From GJ-E10 sp035625725 (GTDB lineage Bacteria; Pseudomonadota; Gammaproteobacteria; Burkholderiales; Burkholderiaceae_F), in contig DASPPB010000080.1 in the NCBI GenBank assembly GCA_035625725.1, positions 1 through 64,000 on the forward strand: a stretch of 64,000 bases of DNA, in the 5' to 3' direction. Of this stretch, positions 6,044 to 12,976 are shown piece after piece (the stretch's first letter is position 1; the number at the start of each line of letters is the position of its first letter). The position numbers and the translations under genes were made by a program. Below the pieces are notes generated by a model, which ran no database searches, had not been told where the DNA came from, and saw only the letters and a program-made list of their open reading frames with translations.

Positions 6044-7453
6044 TTATCGCTCGTAGGCAAGCTCATGCGGCATGCGCCCTGCGGGAACAACGGTTCCCTC
6101 GCGCGCCGTAAGCCACATGTTGATCAGCCACAGGATGTTGCCGGTAAACACCATCGTGCCACCGATCCAGCGGGCGATCATGTACGGGTGCTCGGCGATG
6201 ACGACATCGATATACGGCACTTCGTAGATCTTGCCCGCACCTTGGATCAGGCCGGCAATGGTCATCGAAACCCAGTAGATCGTGAAGCCGATCAGCAGCA
6301 TCCAGAAATGCACGTTGCCCAGTGTCAGCGAATAGAGCTTGCGGCGCATGATCGTCTGCATGCCGAAGTAGACGGCCGCCGCTTCAAGGAACGTCGAAAA
6401 CCCGAGCAAGGCGAGGTGGGCATGCGCAACGATCCAGCCCGTGCCGTGGATATACCAGTTGATCGCGCGGGTCTGCTGGAAGCCGCCTTGCATGTTGAGC
6501 GGAATGGCCATCAGCACGCCGGTGATCGTGAAGCGCACTTCCAGGTTCTCGACGAACATGTACCACTTGCCCTGCATCGTGAGCAGCAGGTTCGACACGA
6601 AGGCAATGGCCGGCACCAGAATCAGCACGCCTTCCACCGAGGCGAAGGATTTGAGCCACTCGGGCAGCGGCGCCGACATCAGGTGGTGTGCCGCCGGCGT
6701 GGAATAAAACACCACGACCGACCAGAAATGCAGGTGTCCGATGCGGTGTGAATACAGCGGATTGCCCGTTACCTTCGGAATCGTGTAGTACGCGATGGCC
6801 GCGGCCACGGGTGTAATCCACAGTCCGAGCACGTTGTGCGCGAACCACCAGGTGAGGTAGCCCTCGGTCAGACCCGTCAGGTGGAAAAACTCAGGCGAGT
6901 TGCCCACGATGAAGACGATTGCGACCATGAACACCGCAGACGCAAAGAACCAGTTCGAGGTGTAGATGCCCTGCGTGCGCCGCTTGATGACCGTCATCCA
7001 CACGTTGATACCGAGGGGAACGGCCATGAAAACCGCGATGTACAGGTCAATGAACCAGGGGAAATCCGAGTACTCGCGACCCGAGGTGATACCCGCCCAC
7101 AGGACGGTGAGCCCCAGGGTCAAGCCCAGGTTCCAGAGGAAGCAGTTCCACACGCCCAGCTTTTCGGACCAGAGCTTGGTGTTGCCCAAGGCCGGCGTGA
7201 TGTACATGAAGGCCATCGCGAAGGCCATCGAGATCCAGCCAAAGATCACGGCGTGGACGTGCACCTGGCGCATGTGCCCGAATGCGAACCACTCGTTGCC
7301 GCTAACCATGTCCGGAAACGCCAGCTTGGAGGCGTTGAACGAACCGAGCCCGGTGCCAATCACGAACCAGACGATCGACGAGAAACCGAAGAACAGGGCC
7401 GCGGTTCCGCTCGGGATGTCCTCCTCGCGAGCAAACATATACTTGAACATCAT
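6044..7453 (-). CDS. ccoN: cbb3-type cytochrome c oxidase subunit I (CcoN-like)
   Basis: A 469-residue, roughly 12-helix catalytic subunit of a haem-copper oxidase. Visible ligands are His67 in RQVHVHAVIFGW (low-spin haem), His206 in WWFAHNVLG (CuB), the pair His256-His257 in PAAHH (CuB) and the HxH pair His344/His346 in IVAHAHLALLG (haems b and b3). Tyr250 in HFWSVVVFY occupies the position of the C-family Tyr that cross-links to the CuB histidine, so it should reduce O2 to water rather than NO. Two ATGs follow AAGGAGAAA, so the start is 7453 or 7450. It is the core of the operon; C-family enzymes typically serve low-oxygen respiration. Confidence 0.9.
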   Translation of the reverse strand: MMFKYMFAREEDIPSGTAALFFGFSSIVWFVIGTGLGSFNASKLAFPDMVSGNEWFAFGHMRQVHVHAVIFGWISMAFAMAFMYITPALGNTKLWSEKLGVWNCFLWNLGLTLGLTVLWAGITSGREYSDFPWFIDLYIAVFMAVPLGINVWMTVIKRRTQGIYTSNWFFASAVFMVAIVFIVGNSPEFFHLTGLTEGYLTWWFAHNVLGLWITPVAAAIAYYTIPKVTGNPLYSHRIGHLHFWSVVVFYSTPAAHHLMSAPLPEWLKSFASVEGVLILVPAIAFVSNLLLTMQGKWYMFVENLEVRFTITGVLMAIPLNMQGGFQQTRAINWYIHGTGWIVAHAHLALLGFSTFLEAAAVYFGMQTIMRRKLYSLTLGNVHFWMLLIGFTIYWVSMTIAGLIQGAGKIYEVPYIDVVIAEHPYMIARWIGGTMVFTGNILWLINMWLTAREGTVVPAGRMPHELAYER

Positions 7454-7495
7454 TTTCTCCTTGCCTGTTACCGAAGAACGCGCTTCAAACTAGCC

Positions 7496-7597
7496 TCATT
7501 GGCTCTGAATCCGTTTCTTCGGAGTCAGGATGTAATACGACAAAAGCATGCTGGAGAACGCAAGCGCGACTCCCAAAAGACCGGCGACGAGTGCCAT
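7496..7597 (-). CDS. 33-residue single-helix micro-protein upstream of ccoN
   Basis: The peptide begins MALVAGLLGVALAFSSMLLS, continues with YYILTPKKR and ends in Gln/Ser. It has one hydrophobic helix (about residues 2-23) and a basic cytoplasmic tail. An AAGGGATAA stretch upstream may serve as ribosome-binding site. It lies 42 bp before the CcoN-type gene and 80 bp after the 93-residue membrane protein gene. Its size and shape match CcoQ-type or other accessory oxidase peptides, but no family signature is visible. Confidence 0.6.
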   Translation of the reverse strand: MALVAGLLGVALAFSSMLLSYYILTPKKRIQSQ

Positions 7598-7677
7598 GGT
7601 TTGTTATCCCTTTGACCAGACCGTATATCGAAACGTACAAGCGAATTGTTCGCGTGAACCCCAACCACCCGTGCCGC

Positions 7678-7959
7678 CTAGCGGCGCGTGGCGCGCTCCA
7701 ACGCATCGTGCTGGGTCAAGCCGACAACCAGAATGCCGACGAACGCAATGCCAAAGATGATCATGGCCCAGTCGATAAAGCCGGTAAACGTCGCTGGGTC
7801 ATATGCGCTTTTGTAGATCCCGCCCCAATTTTCGAACCCGCCGCGACCCAGAAGGCACATCATCGCAGCCCCGAAGACGCTGCCATTGCCCATGCCTGTG
7901 AGCATGCCGCCGATCAGGATTGCCCAAAAGGACTTGCTCGTAATCGACTTACCTTCCAT
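7678..7959 (-). CDS. two-helix membrane protein, first gene of oxidase operon
   Basis: This 93-residue protein starts at an ATG with a strong AGGGGGAAGT site just upstream; a longer in-frame reading to 8082 adds unrelated-looking sequence and is not used. Helices span about residues 11-36 (Gly/Met-rich: GGMLTGMGNGSVFGAAMMC) and 61-81. The loop between them is Trp/Tyr/Gly-rich, and the C-terminus is charged. I do not recognise the family. Being first behind the promoter at 8157-8186, it is expected to be co-expressed with the oxidase, perhaps as a subunit or assembly factor. Confidence 0.65.
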   Translation of the reverse strand: MEGKSITSKSFWAILIGGMLTGMGNGSVFGAAMMCLLGRGGFENWGGIYKSAYDPATFTGFIDWAMIIFGIAFVGILVVGLTQHDALERATRR

Positions 7960-8156
7960 TACTTCCCCCTTGACCGGAAATTGAACGCGCCCCAAGCGGG
8001 CATGCGAACGCCATGCCGAAAGCCAATTCGAAATCGGTATAGCTGAACTAATGTCCCCAAAATGCCGACCACCAAAGCCCACTTTGCAATCGGCGCGCCC
8101 TCATAGAACCTGGGGCACCTGCTTTTTGCTTCTTATTGCCCCTGAGCGCGTCGCGA

Positions 8157-8186
8157 ATGATAGGTAGTGCAAATTCGTGCTGTCAA
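8157..8186 (-). promoter_or_regulatory. sigma70-type promoter for the oxidase operon
   Basis: Read on the minus strand, TTGACA (8186-8181) is followed after 18 bases by TATCAT (8162-8157), a perfect -35 and a five-of-six -10. Transcription would start near 8150, leaving a leader of about 190 nt before the ATG at 7959. Confidence 0.6.
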
Positions 8187-8470
8187 GCGCATCAGGCGTG
8201 TTCTCGCAGCGCAGCATCGAAAAAAATTCAACCTCGCCATTCGACGTCGCACTCCCCGTGAAAACTCGCGAGATGCTGCATGACGCGTATATGGTGTTGC
8301 TCAACTGCGCCGAGCGCACACTGCTCATTTGCACTCGTCACCTCTCAGGGCACTGGCCTTTTTTCGAAGCGCGGATTCTCCTGATAAAACCACCGACGGT
8401 AAAGGCTTTTCTTTGAACTTTGTGTGCTGCGTGTGCACTGAGCAACATTGCCGCTACAACGAAATGAGGT

Positions 8471-8489
8471 GATGATGAGAATCATTTGT
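8471..8489. promoter_or_regulatory. fur box: Fur-box-like operator
   Basis: The 19 bases GATGATGAGAATCATTTGT match the classical Fur consensus GATAATGATAATCATTATC at 14 positions, with the left and central parts best conserved. It lies about 95 bp upstream of the CcoS-like gene. Iron control of a haem-protein operon would make sense, but a single partial match is weak evidence. Confidence 0.35.
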
Positions 8490-8583
8490 ATTTGTGGCTT
8501 ACGGGGGCACGGTTCTACCGTTGGGCTACGATGATGTATTGCACCGACGTCATGGGGCGCGGGCCTGCCCAAAGGAGATGACC

Positions 8584-8856
8584 ATGGGATTTTTCGAATC
8601 GCTTCCCGATGGCTGGACCATCTATGTGTGGCTAATCGCTGGCGCGCTCATCATCGTTGCCGCGATTGCCTGGATGCGCTGGGGTTTCAAAAACGAGCAG
8701 TTCGATGAGGACATCAAGTACGTCGTTTTCGGCGAAGAAGACAGGGACAAGATGAAGCCCGAGGAATTTGCCAAGGCGCAAGAAGTTATGAAAAAACAGA
8801 TGGAGAGCCGTCAGCGACATTTGGCCGCGCGCGCCGCGCAAAAGAAGAGCGCCTGA
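8584..8856 (+). CDS. CcoS-like cbb3 oxidase maturation protein
   Basis: A 90-residue protein; ATG 8584 is preferred to ATG 8578 because AAAGGAG at 8571-8577 leaves the right spacing. One helix (about residues 14-33) is followed by RWGFKNEQFDED, which resembles the W-x-x-x-x-GQFDD signature after the helix in CcoS/FixS proteins. Those proteins are needed for cofactor insertion into cbb3 oxidases. A charged, probably helical tail rich in Lys, Glu, Gln and Arg (about 45-90) makes it longer than typical CcoS (about 45-70). It is divergent from the oxidase operon and 19 bp upstream of a cytochrome c gene. The assignment is by motif and context. Confidence 0.6.
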   Translation: MGFFESLPDGWTIYVWLIAGALIIVAAIAWMRWGFKNEQFDEDIKYVVFGEEDRDKMKPEEFAKAQEVMKKQMESRQRHLAARAAQKKSA

Positions 8857-8875
8857 AGAAGCCGCCCGCAAGCGC

Positions 8876-9361
8876 GTGAAAAAGGGCGAAGTCGTCGTCC
8901 TCGGCGCAATCGGCCTGCTCGTGGCCGGCGGAGTGATCCGCGCGGTGCTGCAAAAGCCCGGATCGCGGGATCGGGAGATCCCCTTCTACAGCACGGCACC
9001 GGCGGATCTGGCCACCTCGGCCACTGATCTCGTGCGCAAGTACTCCTGTCGCCAGTGCCACAGCCTGTGGACGACACGCGATCCCATGCAGGCGGTACCG
9101 GCACCAATGCTTGACGGCATCGGATCCTTGCGCACCGAGGCGTGGCTCTTCGCCTATCTGTCGACGCCGAATCCGCAAAGCATTCTGCCCTCGCGTCTCA
9201 AGCCCGAGTACCGCATGCCCTCCTATGCACGCCTGTCCGAGCCCGAACGCCGCACGCTGGCAAGCTACCTGGCGAGCCTGCAGGTGAAGGACTGGTACTT
9301 GGAACAAACCCGCCGCCTCGAGCACGACAAGCTCACCGGCGAGGAAACCGCGGAAAAATAG
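8876..9361 (+). CDS. membrane-anchored monohaem cytochrome c
   Basis: A 161-residue protein starting at GTG, with an N-terminal hydrophobic helix (about residues 5-25) acting as anchor, one haem c site (CRQCH, about residues 58-62) and a normal distal ligand motif (YRMPSYARL, Met about 114). The segment after the haem (MLDGIGSLRTEAWLFAYLSTP) resembles the equivalent part of the cytochrome at 2194-2817 (LDGIGSRHDLAYILAFLHDP), so the two are probably paralogues. It follows the CcoS-like gene and is likely an electron donor to the oxidase. Its stop lies only 3 bp from the stop of ccmD on the other strand. Confidence 0.8.
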   Translation: MKKGEVVVLGAIGLLVAGGVIRAVLQKPGSRDREIPFYSTAPADLATSATDLVRKYSCRQCHSLWTTRDPMQAVPAPMLDGIGSLRTEAWLFAYLSTPNPQSILPSRLKPEYRMPSYARLSEPERRTLASYLASLQVKDWYLEQTRRLEHDKLTGEETAEK

Positions 9362-9364
9362 CCG

Positions 9365-9538
9365 CTAGCTTCGGGGGCGAGCGCGCGGGGCGCGCCCCGC
9401 GCGAAGCGCGCGCGCAAGACGCAGGCGCACGGCCACCGACTCGATGAGAACCACCAGCGCCACGACGCCATAGGCCCCCCACACGTAGCCCCCGTAGCCG
9501 CCCATGTTCAGAAACTCGCGCCAACCGCCCCAGTTCAT
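9365..9538 (-). CDS. ccmD: haem exporter protein CcmD
   Basis: A 57-residue protein beginning MNWGGWREFLNMGGYGGYVW, the usual Trp/Gly/Tyr-rich start of CcmD, then one helix (about residues 20-36) and an Arg-rich cytoplasmic tail. CcmD is a small subunit of the CcmABCD complex that releases haem-loaded CcmE. Its ATG overlaps the TGA of ccmC (ATGA). The tail coding sequence is extremely GC-rich, with a long GCGCGC-type run near 9380-9415. Confidence 0.85.
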   Translation of the reverse strand: MNWGGWREFLNMGGYGGYVWGAYGVVALVVLIESVAVRLRLARALRAGRAPRARPRS

Positions 9539-10299
9539 GCGCGCTCCCGGGCAAGGGCATCAACCCACTCGGCTCCGCGCTCGCGTTCCAGGACGATGGC
9601 GCGCGCCCGTGTCAGTGCAGCGGCGATGCAGTACATCCAAAACGCGAGCGCCATCACCAACATTGCGGCCAGCATAGGAGCCGCGATTGTGGGCGCCCGC
9701 CCCAAAGTGATGGAGGAGCCCTGGTGCAGGGAGTTCCACCACTGGACCGAAAAATAGATGATCGGCACGTTGACCACGCCAACCAGCGCCAAAACGCCGG
9801 CGGCCCGGTCGGCGCGGCGGGCGTCGTCAATCGCGTTATGCAAGGCCATGAAGCCCATGTACAAAAATAAGAGGATCAGCGTCGAGGTCATGCGCGCGTC
9901 CCAGTCCCAATACGTCCCCCAAGCGGGGCGTCCCCAAAGTGCTCCCGTCCACAGGGCCAAAAACGCCATCGTGGCGCCCGTCGGCGCAAGCGCGCTGGCC
10001 ATGATCGAAGACATCCGAGTGTTGAGAATGAAACCCACGGCCGCCCAAAAGGCCATGACGACATAGACAAACATCGCCATCCAGGCCGCGGGCACGTGGA
10101 CGAACATGATGCGATAGGCCTCCCCTTGCTGCGCGTCGGTGGGCGCCACGAAAAAACCCAGATACAGCCCGACGAGGGCCAGGATCGCCGCCGAAGCGGC
10201 GACGAAAGGAACCGCCTTGCCGGCGAGGCGATAGAACTCCGGCGGCGACGCGTAGTGAAAAACGCGTAGCCGCGAAGGAGCAGAGGTCATGTCGTGCAT
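9535..10299 (-). CDS. ccmC: haem exporter protein CcmC
   Basis: A six-helix membrane protein of about 254 residues that carries the WWD haem-handling motif (WGTYWDWDARMTS) typical of CcmC. Conserved periplasmic histidines flank it (FVHVPAAW; NSLHQGSS). CcmC attaches haem to CcmE for c-type cytochrome maturation. The reading frame is open further upstream, but MHDMTSAPSRLRVFHYAS is where family similarity begins, so ATG 10299 (or 10290) is used. It follows ccmB after 61 bp and overlaps ccmD by four bases. The many c-type cytochromes nearby need this pathway. Confidence 0.93.
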   Translation of the reverse strand: MHDMTSAPSRLRVFHYASPPEFYRLAGKAVPFVAASAAILALVGLYLGFFVAPTDAQQGEAYRIMFVHVPAAWMAMFVYVVMAFWAAVGFILNTRMSSIMASALAPTGATMAFLALWTGALWGRPAWGTYWDWDARMTSTLILLFLYMGFMALHNAIDDARRADRAAGVLALVGVVNVPIIYFSVQWWNSLHQGSSITLGRAPTIAAPMLAAMLVMALAFWMYCIAAALTRARAIVLERERGAEWVDALARERA

Positions 10300-10360
10300 G
10301 GTGGTCTGAGGAGTCGCTCCAGGACAAGCCCGCAGCGCATTCGCAAAATTTCGCGCAAGC

Positions 10361-11029
10361 TCACTCCAAGGATATCCGCAATGCCGCAACAATCGCCCAA
10401 GGCGCGAGCGCTGCCGCCGCCAGTGACAAACCGCCCAACAGCAGCAGATCCGCGGCCGCCGACAACCCGCCGGCAGTCGCGTCCACAGCGCCAGCGCCAA
10501 AGATGAGCACGGGTACGGTCAGGGGAAGCACGAGCAAGGTTACCAATACCCCACCGCCGCGCAAACCCAAAGTGAGTGCCGCGCCGACGGCCCCTAAGAG
10601 GCTCAGCGCTGGCGTGCCCAGCGCAAGGGCGGCGACGAGCGTGCCTGTCGGCTCGACGCCCAGGTCGAACATCACCGAGATCGGGACGGCTGCCAGAGTG
10701 ATCGGCGCGCCGGTCACCAGCCAATGCGCCAGGATCTTTCCGATGACGATGACCGAGCCGGGCTGCCCGGCCAGGAACATCTGTTCGAGCGATCCGTCGG
10801 CGTAGTCCTGGGCAAACATGCGCGCCAAGGAGATGATCGAAGCCAGCAGGGCAGCAACCCAGACCGTGCCCGCGCCAATCATGCGCAAAACGTTGCGCTC
10901 GGGCCCGACACCCAGCGGCACTATGGTCACGACAACAAGAAAAAAAAGCAGCACGTTAACAACGTCGCTGCGCTGCCGCAGCGCGAGCAGCAGGTCCCGC
11001 CGGATCACTGCCAGCAGCGCGGAGCTCAT
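10361..11029 (-). CDS. ccmB: haem exporter permease CcmB
   Basis: A 222-residue protein of six predicted helices, the usual length for CcmB, the membrane subunit of the CcmAB ABC complex that drives release of holo-CcmE. Family-typical stretches include RRDLLLALRQRSD near the N-terminus and FAQDYADGSLEQMFLAG in the first loop. The start ATG at 11029 overlaps the ccmA stop (ATGA), which implies translational coupling. Confidence 0.93.
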   Translation of the reverse strand: MSSALLAVIRRDLLLALRQRSDVVNVLLFFLVVVTIVPLGVGPERNVLRMIGAGTVWVAALLASIISLARMFAQDYADGSLEQMFLAGQPGSVIVIGKILAHWLVTGAPITLAAVPISVMFDLGVEPTGTLVAALALGTPALSLLGAVGAALTLGLRGGGVLVTLLVLPLTVPVLIFGAGAVDATAGGLSAAADLLLLGGLSLAAAALAPWAIVAALRISLE

Positions 11030-11655
11030 GCGAGCGGCCAACCGAACAAGTCCAGCCGCCGGGCACTGGAGGGAAGATCGACCTTCTGATGCGCCGTCAA
11101 CACCACGATGCCGTCAGCGGCCAGATGCTGCTCGACCAACGCATAGACGCGCTCGACGGTGCGCGCATCGAGCGCATTGAAGGGCTCGTCGAGAATCCAG
11201 AGGCGCGCCGGCACGGGCGCGCACAGCCGCGTGAGCGCGACTCGGCGCTTTTGCCCCTGCGACAAATACCGCACGGCGACGTCCTCGAAATCCTCCAGCC
11301 CCAGACGCGCCAGAGCCTCTCGCGCCTGACCTTCCGGCAAGACAAGGCCCCGCACGGCGGCCTCAAAGCGCACGTTCTCCAGCACCGTCAGATCATCCTT
11401 GATCCCGTTGAGGTGTCCCACGAATGCGAGCTCCGAACCGTACTCCTCGCGCGTTCGCGTGATATCGGAGCCCTTCCATCGAACCTGCCCGCGCGTGGGA
11501 GTGAGCAAGCCCGCCAGGATGCGCAGCAAGCTCGTCTTGCCCGCCCCGTTGTCGCCCGCAATATGCAGGCATTGGCCCGGGCTCAGTTCCAGCCCCAGTC
11601 CCTGGAACAGGCAGCGCTCGCCGCGCACACACTCCAGATCGATCGCCTGCAACAT
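11026..11655 (-). CDS. ccmA: haem exporter ATPase CcmA
   Basis: A 209-residue ABC-type ATPase with Walker A GDNGAGKTSLLR, signature LSQGQKRRVAL and Walker B LWILDEPFNALD, matching CcmA in length and sequence. With CcmB it energises holo-CcmE release during cytochrome c biogenesis. It is first in the ccmABCD set and lies 102 bp downstream of ispF. Genes ccmE, ccmF, ccmG and ccmH are not in the window. Confidence 0.94.
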   Translation of the reverse strand: MLQAIDLECVRGERCLFQGLGLELSPGQCLHIAGDNGAGKTSLLRILAGLLTPTRGQVRWKGSDITRTREEYGSELAFVGHLNGIKDDLTVLENVRFEAAVRGLVLPEGQAREALARLGLEDFEDVAVRYLSQGQKRRVALTRLCAPVPARLWILDEPFNALDARTVERVYALVEQHLAADGIVVLTAHQKVDLPSSARRLDLFGWPLA

Positions 11656-11757
11656 TGCTGCGCAATTCTCCTTATCGTCTCGTAGGCGCCTTGCGGCTCG
11701 ATCGCGAAGGCCGCTCTCGCCGGACGACAGCGCTGACGGCCAACGCGCGCCGAGCGC

Positions 11758-12237
11758 CTAGTCGGCCTGCAGCGCAACGACCGCGAGCGCCGCAATGCCT
11801 TCACCGCGCCCGGTAAATCCGAGCCACTCGGTGGTTTTTGCCTTCACTGAAATGGCCGAGGCATCAAGGCCCAGAGTTCCGGCAAGCGATCGGCGTATCG
11901 CCTCGACAAAAGGCGCAATCTTGGGCCGTTGCGCGATGATCGTGCAATCGACATTCACGAGTTGCCAGCCCTGGGCACGCACGTGCTCGAGCGCGTGCGC
12001 GAGCAACTGCATGCTGTCGGCGCCCCGATAGCGCTCGTCGCTATCGGGAAACATCGCTCCGATGTCGCCCAGCGCCCCGGCCCCGAGCAGAGCGTCGATC
12101 ACGGCGTGAACCAGAACATCGGCGTCGGAATGCCCGAGCAGACCCAGTGCCCCGCCCACGTCGACTCCGCCCAACACCAGTTTGCGCCCAGGCACCAGCG
12201 CGTGCGCATCGAATCCCTGGCCGACGCGAAAGCGCAT
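11758..12237 (-). CDS. ispF: 2-C-methyl-D-erythritol 2,4-cyclodiphosphate synthase
   Basis: A 159-residue enzyme of the MEP isoprenoid pathway that cyclises CDP-methylerythritol 2-phosphate with release of CMP. The zinc-ligand motif GFDAHAL lies near the N-terminus, followed by LGHSDADVLVHAVIDALLGA and GDIGAMFPDSD, all diagnostic. Two GTG codons precede the ATG, but ATG 12237 fits the family start (MRFRVGQGFDAH) and shares one base with the ispD stop (TGATG), so translation is coupled to ispD. Confidence 0.95.
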   Translation of the reverse strand: MRFRVGQGFDAHALVPGRKLVLGGVDVGGALGLLGHSDADVLVHAVIDALLGAGALGDIGAMFPDSDERYRGADSMQLLAHALEHVRAQGWQLVNVDCTIIAQRPKIAPFVEAIRRSLAGTLGLDASAISVKAKTTEWLGFTGRGEGIAALAVVALQAD

Positions 12238-12926
12238 CACCACCGTCCCTGCTGGCGCAAAATGGCCTCGGCGAGGAGCAGATCGTCCGCGGTCGTGACC
12301 TTGATGTTGTCGGCCGAACCTTCGATGAGCCGCGGGCGCAAACCCAACATTTCGACGGCCGCGGCCTCATCCGTGGCCTGCATCGCTTCGGGACCTTGCT
12401 CCAGCGCACGGCTGAGCACGTCAATGCGAAAAAACTGCGGCGTCAAGGCGCGCCAGAGTCCGGCACGCTCCACCGTCTGGGCAACGCGTCCCTCGTGAGC
12501 ACGTTTGATGGTATCGCTAAGCGGCACGGCAAGCAGGCCGCCGTGCTCGTCGCCTCCGCCCAAATCGATCAGCGCCGAAAGATCCCCGAGCCGCAGGCAC
12601 GGTCGGGCGGAATCGTGCACGAGCACCCAGTCCTGGCTGGCGGCAGCCGCGCGGATGACGCGCAGGCCGTTGCGCACGGTCTCGGCGCGCGTTGCTCCTC
12701 CGGCAAGCACGATTTCACAACGCTCTTGCCGGGGCAGTTGCGCGGCGAAGCGATCATCGCGCGCCACCACGACAAAAACCCGGAGCACCCGCGCGTCCGA
12801 GAGCAGAGCTGCGAGCGAGCGCTCGAGCAAGATCTGCGACCCCAGGGGCAGATACTGTTTGGGTCGATCGGCGCGCATGCGCGCACCGATTCCGGCGGCG
12901 GGGATCAGGCCAAAAATCTGCTTCAA
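12237..12926 (-). CDS. ispD: 2-C-methyl-D-erythritol 4-phosphate cytidylyltransferase
   Basis: A 229-residue nucleotidyltransferase transferring CMP from CTP to methylerythritol 4-phosphate. The N-terminal loop LIPAAGIGARMRADRPKQYLPL and VLVHDSARP are typical. The start codon is TTG at 12926: the next ATG lies inside the conserved AAG-RM loop, so it cannot be the true start. The TTG start may keep expression low. The gene is divergent from mfd, about 50 bp away, and overlaps ispF. Confidence 0.94.
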   Translation of the reverse strand: MKQIFGLIPAAGIGARMRADRPKQYLPLGSQILLERSLAALLSDARVLRVFVVVARDDRFAAQLPRQERCEIVLAGGATRAETVRNGLRVIRAAAASQDWVLVHDSARPCLRLGDLSALIDLGGGDEHGGLLAVPLSDTIKRAHEGRVAQTVERAGLWRALTPQFFRIDVLSRALEQGPEAMQATDEAAAVEMLGLRPRLIEGSADNIKVTTADDLLLAEAILRQQGRW

Positions 12927-12963
12927 CAGGTATCAGTCGTGAGGTCAAGGAGAGGTCGCTACT

Positions 12964-12969
12964 TATAAT
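12964..12969 (+). promoter_or_regulatory. perfect -10 hexamer immediately upstream of mfd
   Basis: TATAAT lies seven bases before the mfd ATG at 12977, so transcription from it would begin at or next to the start codon. No good -35 hexamer is visible at 16-18 bases upstream (GAGGTC region), and no ribosome-binding site fits between. Either mfd is translated from a leaderless or nearly leaderless message, or the true start is ATG 12983. Confidence 0.4.
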
Positions 12970-12976
12970 ACCGGGG

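Larger units (their letters stand above)
7960..8583. other. divergent control region between the two oxidase transcripts
   Basis: This 624-bp stretch has no convincing gene longer than a short leader peptide. It is visibly richer in A+T than its surroundings. It holds a sigma70-like promoter for the minus-strand oxidase operon (8157-8186), a Fur-box-like palindrome (8471-8489) close to the plus-strand genes, and a possible 20-codon reading frame at 8472-8534. I looked for an FNR/ANR box (TTGAT-N4-ATCAA), expected for microaerobic oxidases, and did not find one. Confidence 0.6.

Noticed and set aside
6044..7453. Possibility that the subunit I gene encodes a nitric oxide reductase (NorB).
   Set aside because: Tyr250 lies at the C-family oxidase position, CcoO-like and CcoS-like genes are adjacent, and no norD/norQ genes are present.
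12692..12976. Upstream extension of the mfd reading frame into ispD.
   Set aside because: The extra 95 codons lie on the antisense strand of ispD and do not resemble any Mfd N-terminus.
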